A program made the position numbers and the translations under genes. Source: Desulfobacteraceae bacterium Eth-SRB2 (GTDB taxonomy: Bacteria; Desulfobacterota; Desulfobacteria; Desulfobacterales; UBA11574). Taken from it: a DNA stretch of 64,000 bases. Under the pieces are notes generated by a model, which was not told the origin of the DNA, searched no databases, and saw nothing but the letters and a program-made list of their open reading frames with translations. Positions 18,366 to 27,028 of the stretch are shown piece after piece (the first letter of the stretch is position 1; each line of letters opens with the position of its first letter). The DNA is taken from NCBI GenBank assembly GCA_004193595.1, contig RPGQ01000010.1, forward strand, positions 23,501 through 87,500, written 5' to 3'.

Positions 18366-18552
18366 TAGAACATCCCCCAGTTGTTATTTTAAGTAAGGAT
18401 GCTAAAAAGGATGGTTTTCAGTGAACCGTCGAAGTATATTGTATGATTCCCAATAGGAAGCATTTTTATTATATAAGCATTATCACTATACGATTGTCTT
18501 TTTCAAGAATTTTTACGCAATTACGGTTGAATTTGTCTAAACATCCGACATA

Positions 18553-18721
18553 TGTGTAATTCACTGATGTTGGTTAACAGCGGTCATTTATTACTTTCCA
18601 TCGGAATTCGAAGGTCTGGTTTCAGGTGTCGGGTGTCAGGTGTCAGGAGGACGAACGTAAGAGCTGACACCTGAAACCTGGATTGCTTGAGCTAAATCAC
18701 CAACAATCTTGATTTACACCC
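18553..18721. repeat. Repeat B1: GTGTCAG heptamer element
   Basis: A 169-bp element with forward GGTGTCA heptamers, a core of about 20 bp and reversed TGACACC heptamers. The right end TTGATTTACACCC is shared with families B and C. The flanks ATCCGACATA and ATTCGACATT agree at 8 of 10 bases, a likely decayed target duplication. A near-identical copy, B2, lies at 32871-33053 and is 14 bp longer, that is two heptamers. Confidence 0.8.
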
Positions 18722-19049
18722 ATTCGACATTAGATATTGACATTTTATTTTTATTCCAATATATTAATAACTCAATTAGCTTGATCAAGGCGAATGTCAA
18801 CAGGCCTTCCCACAAGGAAGGCCTTCACGTTTGGCTTGAAAGGAATCCTATCCTTCCTTCGTAGCCTTATTTTCCTAAAATGTTAGTGTTTTACCTGTTA
18901 GAAATCCGGTTAATACCCGTTCTGTTTATACTGGCCATTCTAGTTTCTTTAAATCGAGGCTAAAGATATTCCCGGATATTGTGAGCGTCAAAGCAAGCTT
19001 TTTTTAACATATTATCAATTCTAAAACCGAAGAAATCGATTATATAAGA

Positions 19050-19068
19050 TTTCTGCAATATGCAGAAA
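19050..19068. promoter_or_regulatory. Palindrome upstream of the fused oxidoreductase gene
   Basis: TTTCTGCA-ATA-TGCAGAAA has perfect 8-bp arms and lies about 40 bp before the start codon, within or just upstream of the leader. It could be an operator for a dimeric regulator or a 5' hairpin. Confidence 0.5.
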
Positions 19069-19106
19069 TTGTAACTACATAAATATATTGTAAGGAGTGC
19101 CGAGTT

Positions 19107-22100
19107 ATGAGACCGCAGATAGACATATTTACTCTTTTAGATAAACTTCCCTATCGCAGGAAGAAAGAAAAAGAAAAGATAGTTCAGTTGGACTGGAAGG
19201 CAGAGTGGGAGCGGTTCGATGCCAAAAAACTTTTTGAGTTTGACCTTGCCGCTATTCCTGAAGAAAAATTAAGTGTTATTCGGAAGCGAAAAGAAGTCAT
19301 CATGGACGGCAACTATGCGGCGCTTTCGATTCTCACCAGGGTTGTCGACGGTCTCTGCGGCTATCCCATCACGCCCTCCACTCCCATTGCCGAAAATTTT
19401 GCCAGCGTTGCCTCTCAGGGCCAAAAGAACCTGTTTGGCTCTGAACTCATGTATTTTCAACCCAGCGATGAACTTTCCGCCATTGCTGCGGTGGAGGCCA
19501 TGTCATCCCAGGGAGGACGTTACGTTGACAACTCTTCTTCCCAGGGATTGGTTTTAAAGACCAAAAACCTCTTTTCAGTGGCCGGCAAACGCCTGCCGGT
19601 GGTGATGACGATTATGGCAAGGGAGGTCAACAAAGGATCTTTAAGTATTCATTGTGGTCACACCGATTTTTACGGTGTTCGCAATACCGGTTGGGCTCAA
19701 CTGGTTGCCGGGGACAACCAGGAGCTCCACGATCTTTTGCCGATAGCTTTTAAGACCGCCGAGGTGCGCCAGGTAATGCTTCCGTGCATGGTAATCGGCG
19801 ATGGGTTTATTAAATCCCATGCGTTAGAGAACATAAAGGTGTTTTCAGACGATTTTCTTAAGTATTTTGTCGGGCCTCCGAACAGATTATATCAGCCCGA
19901 TTTTGAGCAAAAGACCTTAACCGGCACCTTTACCGACGTGGATCTTACCATGGAAGGTCAGGTCGCCCAGGATCTTGCTTACCGATTTATAAAAAGGGGA
20001 CTTATTGCCGCCATGAACATGATGAACAAAATCATGGGGACTAATTTAAAGGCGGTGGAATGCTATCGCACCGAAGATGCGGAAATGGTGGTTGTAATTC
20101 TGGGATCCGCAGCCGGTGTTCTCAAGGATATGGTGGATTACTACCGGGATGTGAAGGGGGTGAAAGTGGGGGTGGTTCGCCCGGTACTTTTCAATCCCCC
20201 CTGTTTTCAGGAGCTTGCCTACGGGCTTCGCAATGCAAAGGTGGTCACCGTTCTGGAACGATCCGGCATGTCCCATAACCAGCTTCTTTTAGCGGACATA
20301 CAGTCCGCACTCCAGGTTTCTTTTCGGGCCGGCCGCGAAGGCCGGCCGGAGCATAAAATCTACGGCCGTACCGACATGCCGACCCTTTTGCACGGGGTTT
20401 ACGGATTGGGGAGCAAGGACTTTAACAAATACCACGCTGCGGCTGTTATAGAGAATATGTGGGCATGTTTTCAGGGAAAGACGCGCGATCATTTTCTCCG
20501 TGACTTTTTTGTCGGAATTGAAGGACCTTATACATTAGAACCCAAGCCGCTTTCGGACTACAAGGATCGTGAGCTTGGAATGACATTTATCGGCATTGGT
20601 GCAGAAGGCGTTAAGACGGCTCTGGAGACTGCGGCACTTATTTATGCGGAAGGTAATGACAACGGCAAGAGATACATCCAGTCCGGTGCGCGATACGGTG
20701 CTGCCAGGAAAGGGGCGCCGGTTTTTATGAACCTTAGGATCAGCTCCGGTCCGATTCGCAATTCCTCGGAGCTCACCGAGCACGATGTCCTTGCATTTTT
20801 CAATGATAAATTTCTCTCCGGAGAGATTTTAAGGGATTATGTGGGAGGGCTGAATGAGAACGGTCTTCTTGTTATAAACAGCTCCAGAACAAAAGACGAC
20901 ATCACGGGGTCGTTTTCCTCCGAAATGCGCGAGCTTATTTCAAAGAGAAAGATCAAAATAATTGTTCTGGACGCAACCCGGGCTGCCCTGAAGCATCTCA
21001 AAAGGAACCTGCCCGGTGCAATGATGCTGGGTCTTATAAACGGCGAGACAAAGATACTTTCCGCCGATGAATTCGGAAACAGGTTTCAAAACATACTTGA
21101 GCAAAAACTGGGACCCAAAAAGGGTCGAGAGATTGTTGAATGGAACGTTGCACTTTTAAATGAAGGGACAAAATGGGTCGCCTCAGCACCGGAACAAATG
21201 CCCGGGGCGTTTGCCGGGGTCTCGGATAGTCAGAAGCCGATAACGGTAATTAAGCCCGAAGATTTTGGCAAAGGGTTCGGAACTGCCGGTTTGCGCACCA
21301 AGCTTTCCCAAAAAGATGAGATGGGAACCATCAAGCCGGTCAACCTGATTAAAGATTATCAGAAACAGTTTGGCGAGGATATGGTTAAACCTATCCTGGA
21401 GGGTAAAAATGTTTCCTGGGATCGATTTTTGCCCGTGGTTCCGTCGGCCACCAGCAGGTTTAGGGACATGAGCTATATCGGGACCCAGATACCGGTGTGG
21501 GATGCGAAAAAATGCATTGCCTGCGGCATGTGCGCTGCTTTATGCCCGGATTCAGCGATCTATTCCACCATAACGGATAGGCCCATTCCGGATGATGCGG
21601 CCGCCTATTTCAAGGTTTTCAAGAAACCGCCCAGGGGTATCCCCTGGAAGAGATGCGCCATGAACCTCAACGTAATTGATGCCTCCTGCAAGGGATGCGG
21701 GGTTTGTACCCAGGTCTGTCCGGTGAACGCTTTGACCATGGTGGACAAATCAAAAGTAAAAGATACTGATTTTCTGCCCAAAAAATACCAGGATCTTGAC
21801 AATACTTACGATGCGGCCGGTTATGTGGACCGGATGGCCTTAAACCATCAGGTTCTCTTTGTTTTTTCAAAGCTTTATCCGGGCAAACATACATTGTGTC
21901 CGGGTTGCGGCGAGGGTACGATCAACCTGTTGACCTTTTTTGCATTAGAAAGTTTGCGTAACAGTCCCAAAGGGATCGAGACCTTCTACCAGGGGATCAA
22001 GGTTTTGTCGGATATTAACCGGCATGCCATAGATCATATGATCGACCGAGGGTTCAGCATCTACACGATCAATTCCACAGGCTGCAACCAGGTTTCCGAA

Positions 22101-22988
22101 CTGGTCAATCCGTTCAACACCCGAATTTACCAGTCGGGTCATTACGGTTTCGGTACGGCATCTGCTGCCGCTCTTGGGGCCAAATTCAGTATGGACCAGG
22201 CATATCATAACGGTTTTAATGATGTATTGACCAAGATCATCGTTTTTGCCGGTGACGGCGCCATTTACGATATCGGCAACGGTCCCTTCAATTATGCCCT
22301 GGGCGAAAATTTCGATGTCACCTGGGTGATTTATAACAACGAGGGATACATGAACACCGGGGCCCAAAAATCCGGTGCCACCCGTTTCGGTTGTGACAGA
22401 TCAACATCCCCCATAGGGGTCAAGCATGCCGGCAAGACCACCTTGCACCGTCGGATCGTCAGCCAGGCCACGGCAATTTCACATGTCTATTCGGCTAAGC
22501 TAACCGTGGACAATCCGTTTTACGCCATCAAGATATTAAAGGAAGCCATCGCTTATTGCGGCCCGTCTGTGGTGGAATTTTTCTCATACTGTTCACAGGG
22601 CCACCAGAGTCATGACTGGGCGGGTCCTTTAATATCGAGGATGATGAATGAGGCCAGGAAATGGCAGATACAGGTAAGAAGACCGTTCCATAAGCTTGAC
22701 ATTTCGGCCAATCCCGATCCCGACAAAACATATCCGGTCAAAGGGAAATCGTTTAAAAAGGGTATCAAAAGAGAGCCGGCCACTTTCTATGATGTGGTGA
22801 GTATGCTGGGCCAGTACAATCGTCATATCAAGGCCCAGGAAGGTGACGTGATTCCTGAGCTTGTCTTTGTAAACGAGACCGTATCTCTTTTTAGATGGTT
22901 CAGAAACCAGTACCTGGCCGGCTACCGTGATACCATGCCGGCTGAAGAGGAAGTGGAGCGTATTGTGGCTGAGCGTTACAAGATATAG
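19107..22988 (+). CDS. Single-chain 2-oxoacid (pyruvate-like):ferredoxin oxidoreductase
   Basis: The 1293-residue protein has the domain order of fused pyruvate:ferredoxin oxidoreductase. The pyrimidine domain has GYPITPSTP near residue 84. The gamma domain starts GIGAEG near 497. A two-cluster ferredoxin domain has CIACGMC near 804 and CKGCGVC near 861. The TPP domain has CPGCGEG near 931 and GDGAIYDIGNG near 1050. It is about 100 residues longer than typical NifJ, partly from a 60-residue N-terminal extension. The reaction should be 2-oxoacid + CoA to acyl-CoA + CO2 + reduced ferredoxin. The ribosome-binding site AAGGAG supports the start. The neighbouring three-subunit enzyme suggests a related substrate or a shared pathway. 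Confidence 0.88.
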   Translation: MRPQIDIFTLLDKLPYRRKKEKEKIVQLDWKAEWERFDAKKLFEFDLAAIPEEKLSVIRKRKEVIMDGNYAALSILTRVVDGLCGYPITPSTPIAENFASVASQGQKNLFGSELMYFQPSDELSAIAAVEAMSSQGGRYVDNSSSQGLVLKTKNLFSVAGKRLPVVMTIMAREVNKGSLSIHCGHTDFYGVRNTGWAQLVAGDNQELHDLLPIAFKTAEVRQVMLPCMVIGDGFIKSHALENIKVFSDDFLKYFVGPPNRLYQPDFEQKTLTGTFTDVDLTMEGQVAQDLAYRFIKRGLIAAMNMMNKIMGTNLKAVECYRTEDAEMVVVILGSAAGVLKDMVDYYRDVKGVKVGVVRPVLFNPPCFQELAYGLRNAKVVTVLERSGMSHNQLLLADIQSALQVSFRAGREGRPEHKIYGRTDMPTLLHGVYGLGSKDFNKYHAAAVIENMWACFQGKTRDHFLRDFFVGIEGPYTLEPKPLSDYKDRELGMTFIGIGAEGVKTALETAALIYAEGNDNGKRYIQSGARYGAARKGAPVFMNLRISSGPIRNSSELTEHDVLAFFNDKFLSGEILRDYVGGLNENGLLVINSSRTKDDITGSFSSEMRELISKRKIKIIVLDATRAALKHLKRNLPGAMMLGLINGETKILSADEFGNRFQNILEQKLGPKKGREIVEWNVALLNEGTKWVASAPEQMPGAFAGVSDSQKPITVIKPEDFGKGFGTAGLRTKLSQKDEMGTIKPVNLIKDYQKQFGEDMVKPILEGKNVSWDRFLPVVPSATSRFRDMSYIGTQIPVWDAKKCIACGMCAALCPDSAIYSTITDRPIPDDAAAYFKVFKKPPRGIPWKRCAMNLNVIDASCKGCGVCTQVCPVNALTMVDKSKVKDTDFLPKKYQDLDNTYDAAGYVDRMALNHQVLFVFSKLYPGKHTLCPGCGEGTINLLTFFALESLRNSPKGIETFYQGIKVLSDINRHAIDHMIDRGFSIYTINSTGCNQVSELVNPFNTRIYQSGHYGFGTASAAALGAKFSMDQAYHNGFNDVLTKIIVFAGDGAIYDIGNGPFNYALGENFDVTWVIYNNEGYMNTGAQKSGATRFGCDRSTSPIGVKHAGKTTLHRRIVSQATAISHVYSAKLTVDNPFYAIKILKEAIAYCGPSVVEFFSYCSQGHQSHDWAGPLISRMMNEARKWQIQVRRPFHKLDISANPDPDKTYPVKGKSFKKGIKREPATFYDVVSMLGQYNRHIKAQEGDVIPELVFVNETVSLFRWFRNQYLAGYRDTMPAEEEVERIVAERYKI

Positions 22989-23070
22989 CCAAGCGGAGAT
23001 CCCGCATAGCGGGGCTGCGGGGAGCTTCATTTTTTTCGCGACCCCTTACGAATTTATCAAACTTAAGTCG

Positions 23071-23613
23071 GGTGATCAAGACTGTTGTTTGCTAAGATTG
23101 CTATGGCTATTTGGTTTCAGGTGTCAGGTGTCAGGTGTCAGGAAACATGTTCAGTAGTAATGGGCCAGCCCTGAGGGAACGATTCATTTTTTACGCCATA
23201 CACTGCCGTTTTCTCAGCTAACTGCCAGCGGCGTTCTCGCTCTGGGACTTTCCGTTCCAATGTTTTCTCTAATCCATTCAACATACGAATGCATTCTTTG
23301 TAACGACCCCGAATTTCTAAATACACCTTTTCCGTGATGTACCCTTTGAGTTTCGCCATGAACAGATGGTGAATGGTCTCAGCTGCTTCGCCCCTGGCGC
23401 GATTCACGCCTTCAATTTTGTTACGGATATAGCGGATCATCATTTTTCTCGGCGAGTTGTGCAGGATCGCTGTTTGAGGAGCGCCTGGAATTGGTCACCT
23501 CGTTTCCCCCTTAATCCTTAACCCTGACACCTGAAACCTAAAAAAAAAGCTTTGGAGCCACGGTTTGTCAATAGAAAGGCATCAGCGTTTACCAACGGTC
23601 TTGATTTCCACCC
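23071..23613. mobile_element. Element C1: heptamer-array element carrying a four-helix-bundle gene remnant
   Basis: The 543-bp element has imperfect inverted ends (GGTGATCAAGACTGTTG and GGGTGGAAATCAAGACCG), a left array of GGTGTCA heptamers, a coding remnant and a right array of TGACACC heptamers. It is flanked by ACTTAAGTCG (23061-23070) and AGTTAAGTCG (23614-23623), a 9/10 target duplication that overlaps the stop codon of the neighbouring J-domain gene. C2 is a shorter deletion derivative of the same element. Confidence 0.8.
23138..23495 (-). pseudogene. Four-helix-bundle (23S rRNA intervening-sequence type) protein, frameshifted
   Basis: The 101-residue track ORF (from 23443) carries RARGEAAETIHHLFMAKLKG followed by a helix ending MLNGLEKTL. 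These match the C-terminal two helices of the four-helix-bundle family first known from 23S rRNA intervening sequences. Upstream, in another frame, SRRSSNSDPAQLAEK matches the family's RRSSxSIPANIAEG motif. Intact members are about 115-125 residues in one frame. I read it as a frameshifted, truncated gene. It is the only coding cargo in the heptamer elements of this window. Confidence 0.6.
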
Positions 23614-23615
23614 AG

Positions 23616-24362
23616 TTAAGTCGCTTGGTTTTTTATATAGGGCGCTGGTTGCAACCATTTGTTTTTATTGCTATCGTAAAACCATTTGTCCGGGAATCCC
23701 CGACGTTTGAGATAAGAAGGATTCTCCGCCCAGCTGATAAGCTCTAAATATGCCTGGTGAATTCTTCTGAATGTATCTGTATCTCCCCCAAGGTCCGGAT
23801 GATGTTTTTTAACCTGAAGCCGGAATGCACTTTTTATTGTTTTTTCAAGTTCCGGAGAATTCAAATTCGACTTGTCAAGCTTCAAGTACATCAGCGACGC
23901 CTTTTTAACGGCGGGAATTTTTATTTCCGGCGGCATTACAGAACAGAATGCAGGATCATTGCGTCTTGCCCTTTCGAGCAAGAAACGGGTGGCAATATAG
24001 TTTCGATGCGTTCGTTTTTTTTCGGCCCACCATTTATTTCCAAGAATCTCGGACATAATACAGTAATCCTCGGCGGGTTTTTTTCCGGTAGAACGAGGAT
24101 AGATAAAGCTGAAGATTTCTTTGGAATTATAAGGAAGAACATCCATAACGATCATTATGTCAGTAAAATAAAAGGTCGCATAGCGGGTGTTTAATGTCTT
24201 GAGCAAACCGGTTCTTAAATTAAGCGCATACCTGAGCTTCTGTCGGCAATCAATGGAACAATACCTTCGCCGGCCAAGATTTTCGTCTGTACCGCAGGAG
24301 AGACATTGTCTTTTTATCCTATGATCCGAACAGAATATGTTTTTTTGTAAAGAACTTTTCAT
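23616..24362 (-). CDS. DnaJ-like J-domain protein with N-terminal zinc-binding region
   Basis: I prefer the ATG at 24362 (MKSSLQKN), because the longer track ORF runs into MITE F2. The product is about 248 residues. The N terminus has paired cysteines (CLSCG, then CSIDC), likely a zinc ribbon. The C terminus is a J domain with the HPD tripeptide (KKHHPDLGG), which stimulates the ATPase of a DnaK-type Hsp70. The middle is unassigned. Its stop codon lies inside the target duplication of element C1. Confidence 0.75.
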   Translation of the reverse strand: MKSSLQKNIFCSDHRIKRQCLSCGTDENLGRRRYCSIDCRQKLRYALNLRTGLLKTLNTRYATFYFTDIMIVMDVLPYNSKEIFSFIYPRSTGKKPAEDYCIMSEILGNKWWAEKKRTHRNYIATRFLLERARRNDPAFCSVMPPEIKIPAVKKASLMYLKLDKSNLNSPELEKTIKSAFRLQVKKHHPDLGGDTDTFRRIHQAYLELISWAENPSYLKRRGFPDKWFYDSNKNKWLQPAPYIKNQAT

Positions 24363-24381
24363 GAAAAATGCGCTATATTGC

Positions 24382-24523
24382 GAGACCTTTGAAAAATGCT
24401 CAATTTTGTTCAAGGCCAAGGAAGACGAAAATTTTAACCACAGGAATACATTGAGTATTTCGAGGATTAAAATTTGAGACTGACGCCGGAATTGGGCAAA
24501 AGGGGGCGTTTTTCAAAGGTCTC
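24382..24523. mobile_element. MITE-like element F2
   Basis: This 142-bp element has ends GAGACCTTTGAAAAATG and CGTTTTTCAAAGGTCTC. It is flanked on both sides by ATTGC (24377-24381 and 24524-24528), an exact 5-bp duplication. It is homologous to F1 but lacks about 32 bp of F1's interior. It abuts the stop codon of the M48 peptidase gene. Confidence 0.85.
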
Positions 24524-24527
24524 ATTG

Positions 24528-25868
24528 CTATTTTTTAATGTATCCCCACTCAACCAGACGTTGATAGGCATATTTGGCTTTTTCGCCCTGGTTAACAATT
24601 TGAAGATATCTATTGTACTCGTTAGCCGATTTCTTGATCTGCTGCATCCCATCCAGAGACAATCCTTGAAAAAAAATAATGTTAGGATTACCTGACAGTA
24701 ATTTTTCATAATATTTAAATTCTTCATATGCTGAGTCGTAATCTTTTTGCTTGATTTTGGCAAATCCGGAAAGATAATATGCTTGACCCTCCTGTGGATA
24801 GACGGTTTTTGCTTTTTCTGCAAAGGATTCGGCTTTTGCATAATGTTTCTGGGTCAGTTGGCATGTTGACATCATGACAAGCCCGGCATAATCGTCAGGA
24901 GTTTGACTCAAGGCTTTTGAAAAATGGATTTCAGCTTCAGCATATTTACCTTTGGCCATTAAGCTTTCGCCTTTTTGTAAGGCTTCGATGGCTAATTTAA
25001 TTTTCCGCAGTTTTGCCGTATGGTCCATGTAGCGATCTCGGTATGGGGGAAAGTTCTTCGAAGACCGATATTGTGTATGCACGGCTTCCACAGCCGTATG
25101 GTAACGCTCATCGCTCATAGGATGTGTCGCAAACATCAATTCAATGGCACTGGGCTTATACTTGGAGGTGCGTCTCAGCATATCCATCAGTCCCACAAAT
25201 CCGTTTGCGTTATATCCGGCTTGGACCATATATTCCAAACCCGAGGCATCGGCCTCACGTTCGTTGTCTCTGCTGTAGGATGCAAGGAGCGCTCCGGCAC
25301 CGACCATTCCCAGTTGTGATGCCAGGTTGCCAAGGCCGGAGCTTTTTGTTCCTGCATATGTCGCAATACCACCGATAAAGACGTTTGTTAATACACTTTT
25401 AGACATCTGTTCGGCAGTATGTCGACGGTTAACATGACCGAGCTCATGGCCCAGCAGGGCAGCAAGTTGTGCTTCGTTCTCAAGGGCAAGCAAAATTCCC
25501 CGGGTTGCGGCGATACTTCCCCCCGGAAAGGCATAGGCATTCACATAAGTCGCATTCACGCCTCGGAAGGAATACGGCATATGGGGACGATGGGTTCGGG
25601 CGGCTAAATTTTTGCCGGTTTGATCGATGTAATTATTCAGGGATGTATCCTGCAGAGTGCCGTAGTCCGAAGAAAATTGATGGGGTGAATTTTGTTTGTC
25701 GATCTCAATTTCCTGGGCCTCCGATACCACCATGAATTGAGGCCTGCCGGTAACCGGGTTTGCTGCACACCCGACCATAAAACCGGCTGCGGACATTGAA
25801 GAAATCCATAAGAATTCTCTACGGGTTATGCCACATTCGGTGCTGCTTTGTATGGGTTTAGTTTGCAT
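24528..25868 (-). CDS. M48-family metallopeptidase with TPR tail (BepA/YfgC-like lipoprotein)
   Basis: The start at 25868 (MQTKPIQSS) has ribosome-binding site AAAGGAAA. The N terminus has a twin-arginine-like RREF and a lipobox ending GFMVGC, so export and lipidation are expected. The zinc protease motif HELGH lies near residue 139, with the downstream Glu in EREADASG. The C-terminal third has TPR repeats (about residues 290-440). This matches BepA-like peptidases that act on misassembled outer-membrane proteins. The 28-residue extension in the track ORF is rejected. Confidence 0.85.
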   Translation of the reverse strand: MQTKPIQSSTECGITRREFLWISSMSAAGFMVGCAANPVTGRPQFMVVSEAQEIEIDKQNSPHQFSSDYGTLQDTSLNNYIDQTGKNLAARTHRPHMPYSFRGVNATYVNAYAFPGGSIAATRGILLALENEAQLAALLGHELGHVNRRHTAEQMSKSVLTNVFIGGIATYAGTKSSGLGNLASQLGMVGAGALLASYSRDNEREADASGLEYMVQAGYNANGFVGLMDMLRRTSKYKPSAIELMFATHPMSDERYHTAVEAVHTQYRSSKNFPPYRDRYMDHTAKLRKIKLAIEALQKGESLMAKGKYAEAEIHFSKALSQTPDDYAGLVMMSTCQLTQKHYAKAESFAEKAKTVYPQEGQAYYLSGFAKIKQKDYDSAYEEFKYYEKLLSGNPNIIFFQGLSLDGMQQIKKSANEYNRYLQIVNQGEKAKYAYQRLVEWGYIKK

Positions 25869-25899
25869 GTTTGTTTCCTTTGGATGAATGGACACTACT

Positions 25900-26078
25900 T
25901 GACGGTCTCGTAAAAAGTCCAACTTCTGCGTTGTGCTGCATTTCGCAATCATTCAGCGTACGAAAAGTACGCCTCATGATTACAAAATTTGCGACGCCTT
26001 TTTATCCCGCCTATGTTTGGCGGGGGAATTTGAACTTTTTACGAAACCGTCTAAATCGGACTTTTTACGAGTTCATCA
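25900..26078. mobile_element. MITE-like element E1
   Basis: This 179-bp element has ends TGACGGTCTCGTAAAAAGTC and the inverse of TGATGAACTCGTAAAAAGTC. The flanks CTACT/TTACT match at 4 of 5. An almost identical copy, E2, lies at 30416-30594. It ends exactly at the stop codon of the next gene. The ORFs at 25871 and 25933 are shadows. Confidence 0.8.
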
Positions 26079-26834
26079 TTACTTGATTCCCTTTTCTTTT
26101 TTAATCTCTTCATAGGCGGACTGGATTTCACGGAATTTATCACTGGCAAATTTTCCAAATTCCTCAGGCAACCCCTTTGATGCGATCTTGTCAGGGTGAT
26201 AATCGGACACAAGCTTTCGGTATTGTTTCTTTATGTGCTCATTTGAGTCGTTTCTGTCACATCCAAGGACGGCATAATATTTCTCAACATTCTGGATATA
26301 TTTTGATTTTAGTTTCCTGTATTTTTCATCGTTGAAATTAAATATCCTCACAGCGGACAGGATAAGCTTTTCTTCGTTTGGGTTCAGCCTACCGTCAGCT
26401 ACAGATACTCTGACTAATATATCTATCATAAGGTCGAGCATTTGGTACTGGGATCGAAATTGGTTGTAAAACTGGCCGGCAAAAGCATTAAAGTTATCCG
26501 GAGAATCAATGGCAGTATGAAAAATGTTTGTGGCCAGTCTTTTGCTTTCAGGGTTTAGGTTCAAGTCGTATACCATAAAATTTTCAACGGCATTTATTTC
26601 TTCTTTTGATACCTGTCCGTCTGCCTTGACAAGCTTTGCGAGCATGGAAAACGCTGCAACGAAAAAGGTAAACTGGGCTTCTTCACCGGCCGAAAGACGG
26701 GCCCGTTCGGTTGTGTAGTAAGTTTGACCGCCGGAATCAAACGCATGTCCAAGCGCAGCACCGGCAATTGCACCCAAGGGACCGGCCATAGCAAATCCTA
26801 TTGTACCTCCGATTACCTTTCCCAGAAAACCCAT
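26079..26834 (-). CDS. DjlA-like protein: TerB domain plus C-terminal J domain
   Basis: The 251-residue protein starts with a glycine-rich hydrophobic segment ([20 protein letters not shown]), probably membrane-associated. A TerB-like helical domain follows (about residues 50-150), and a C-terminal J domain has YHPDK near residue 215. This is the architecture of DjlA co-chaperones, which engage DnaK at the inner membrane. The ribosome-binding site lies just upstream (AAGGAGAG). Element E1 sits against its stop codon. Confidence 0.85.
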   Translation of the reverse strand: MGFLGKVIGGTIGFAMAGPLGAIAGAALGHAFDSGGQTYYTTERARLSAGEEAQFTFFVAAFSMLAKLVKADGQVSKEEINAVENFMVYDLNLNPESKRLATNIFHTAIDSPDNFNAFAGQFYNQFRSQYQMLDLMIDILVRVSVADGRLNPNEEKLILSAVRIFNFNDEKYRKLKSKYIQNVEKYYAVLGCDRNDSNEHIKKQYRKLVSDYHPDKIASKGLPEEFGKFASDKFREIQSAYEEIKKEKGIK

Positions 26835-27028
26835 AAATCTCTCCTTTTTATCTCCTTAATATGTAACACCTCAAAAGTGTCTGGTATGTTAATGAACCAA
26901 TTTAACAAAAAAATCCCGTTCTCTCAAGTATTCAAACAAATGGGTACGATGCTTCCTTGGTCCCAATAGCATATTTTTGTAGTGTTTCCAAACTTGAAAT
27001 TATGACATGAAATGAAAACGTTCTTTGG

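Larger units (their letters stand above)
18366..19106. other. Divergent intergenic region with B1, a hairpin and a palindrome
   Basis: This 741-bp gap separates the regulator gene from the fused oxidoreductase. It contains repeat B1 (18553-18721), a 9-bp-arm hairpin AGGCCTTCC/GGAAGGCCT at 18802-18824, and a palindrome at 19050-19068. No gene is visible, and no convincing sigma-54 site faces the downstream gene. Confidence 0.5.

Noticed and set aside
18900-19106. Sigma-54 promoter for the fused oxidoreductase gene
   Set aside because: A TGGCCATTCTAGTTTC stretch was considered, but the -12 GC is missing and spacing is poor.
23071-23613. Diversity-generating retroelement
   Set aside because: A four-helix-bundle remnant is present, but there is no reverse transcriptase and no template/variable repeat pair in the window.
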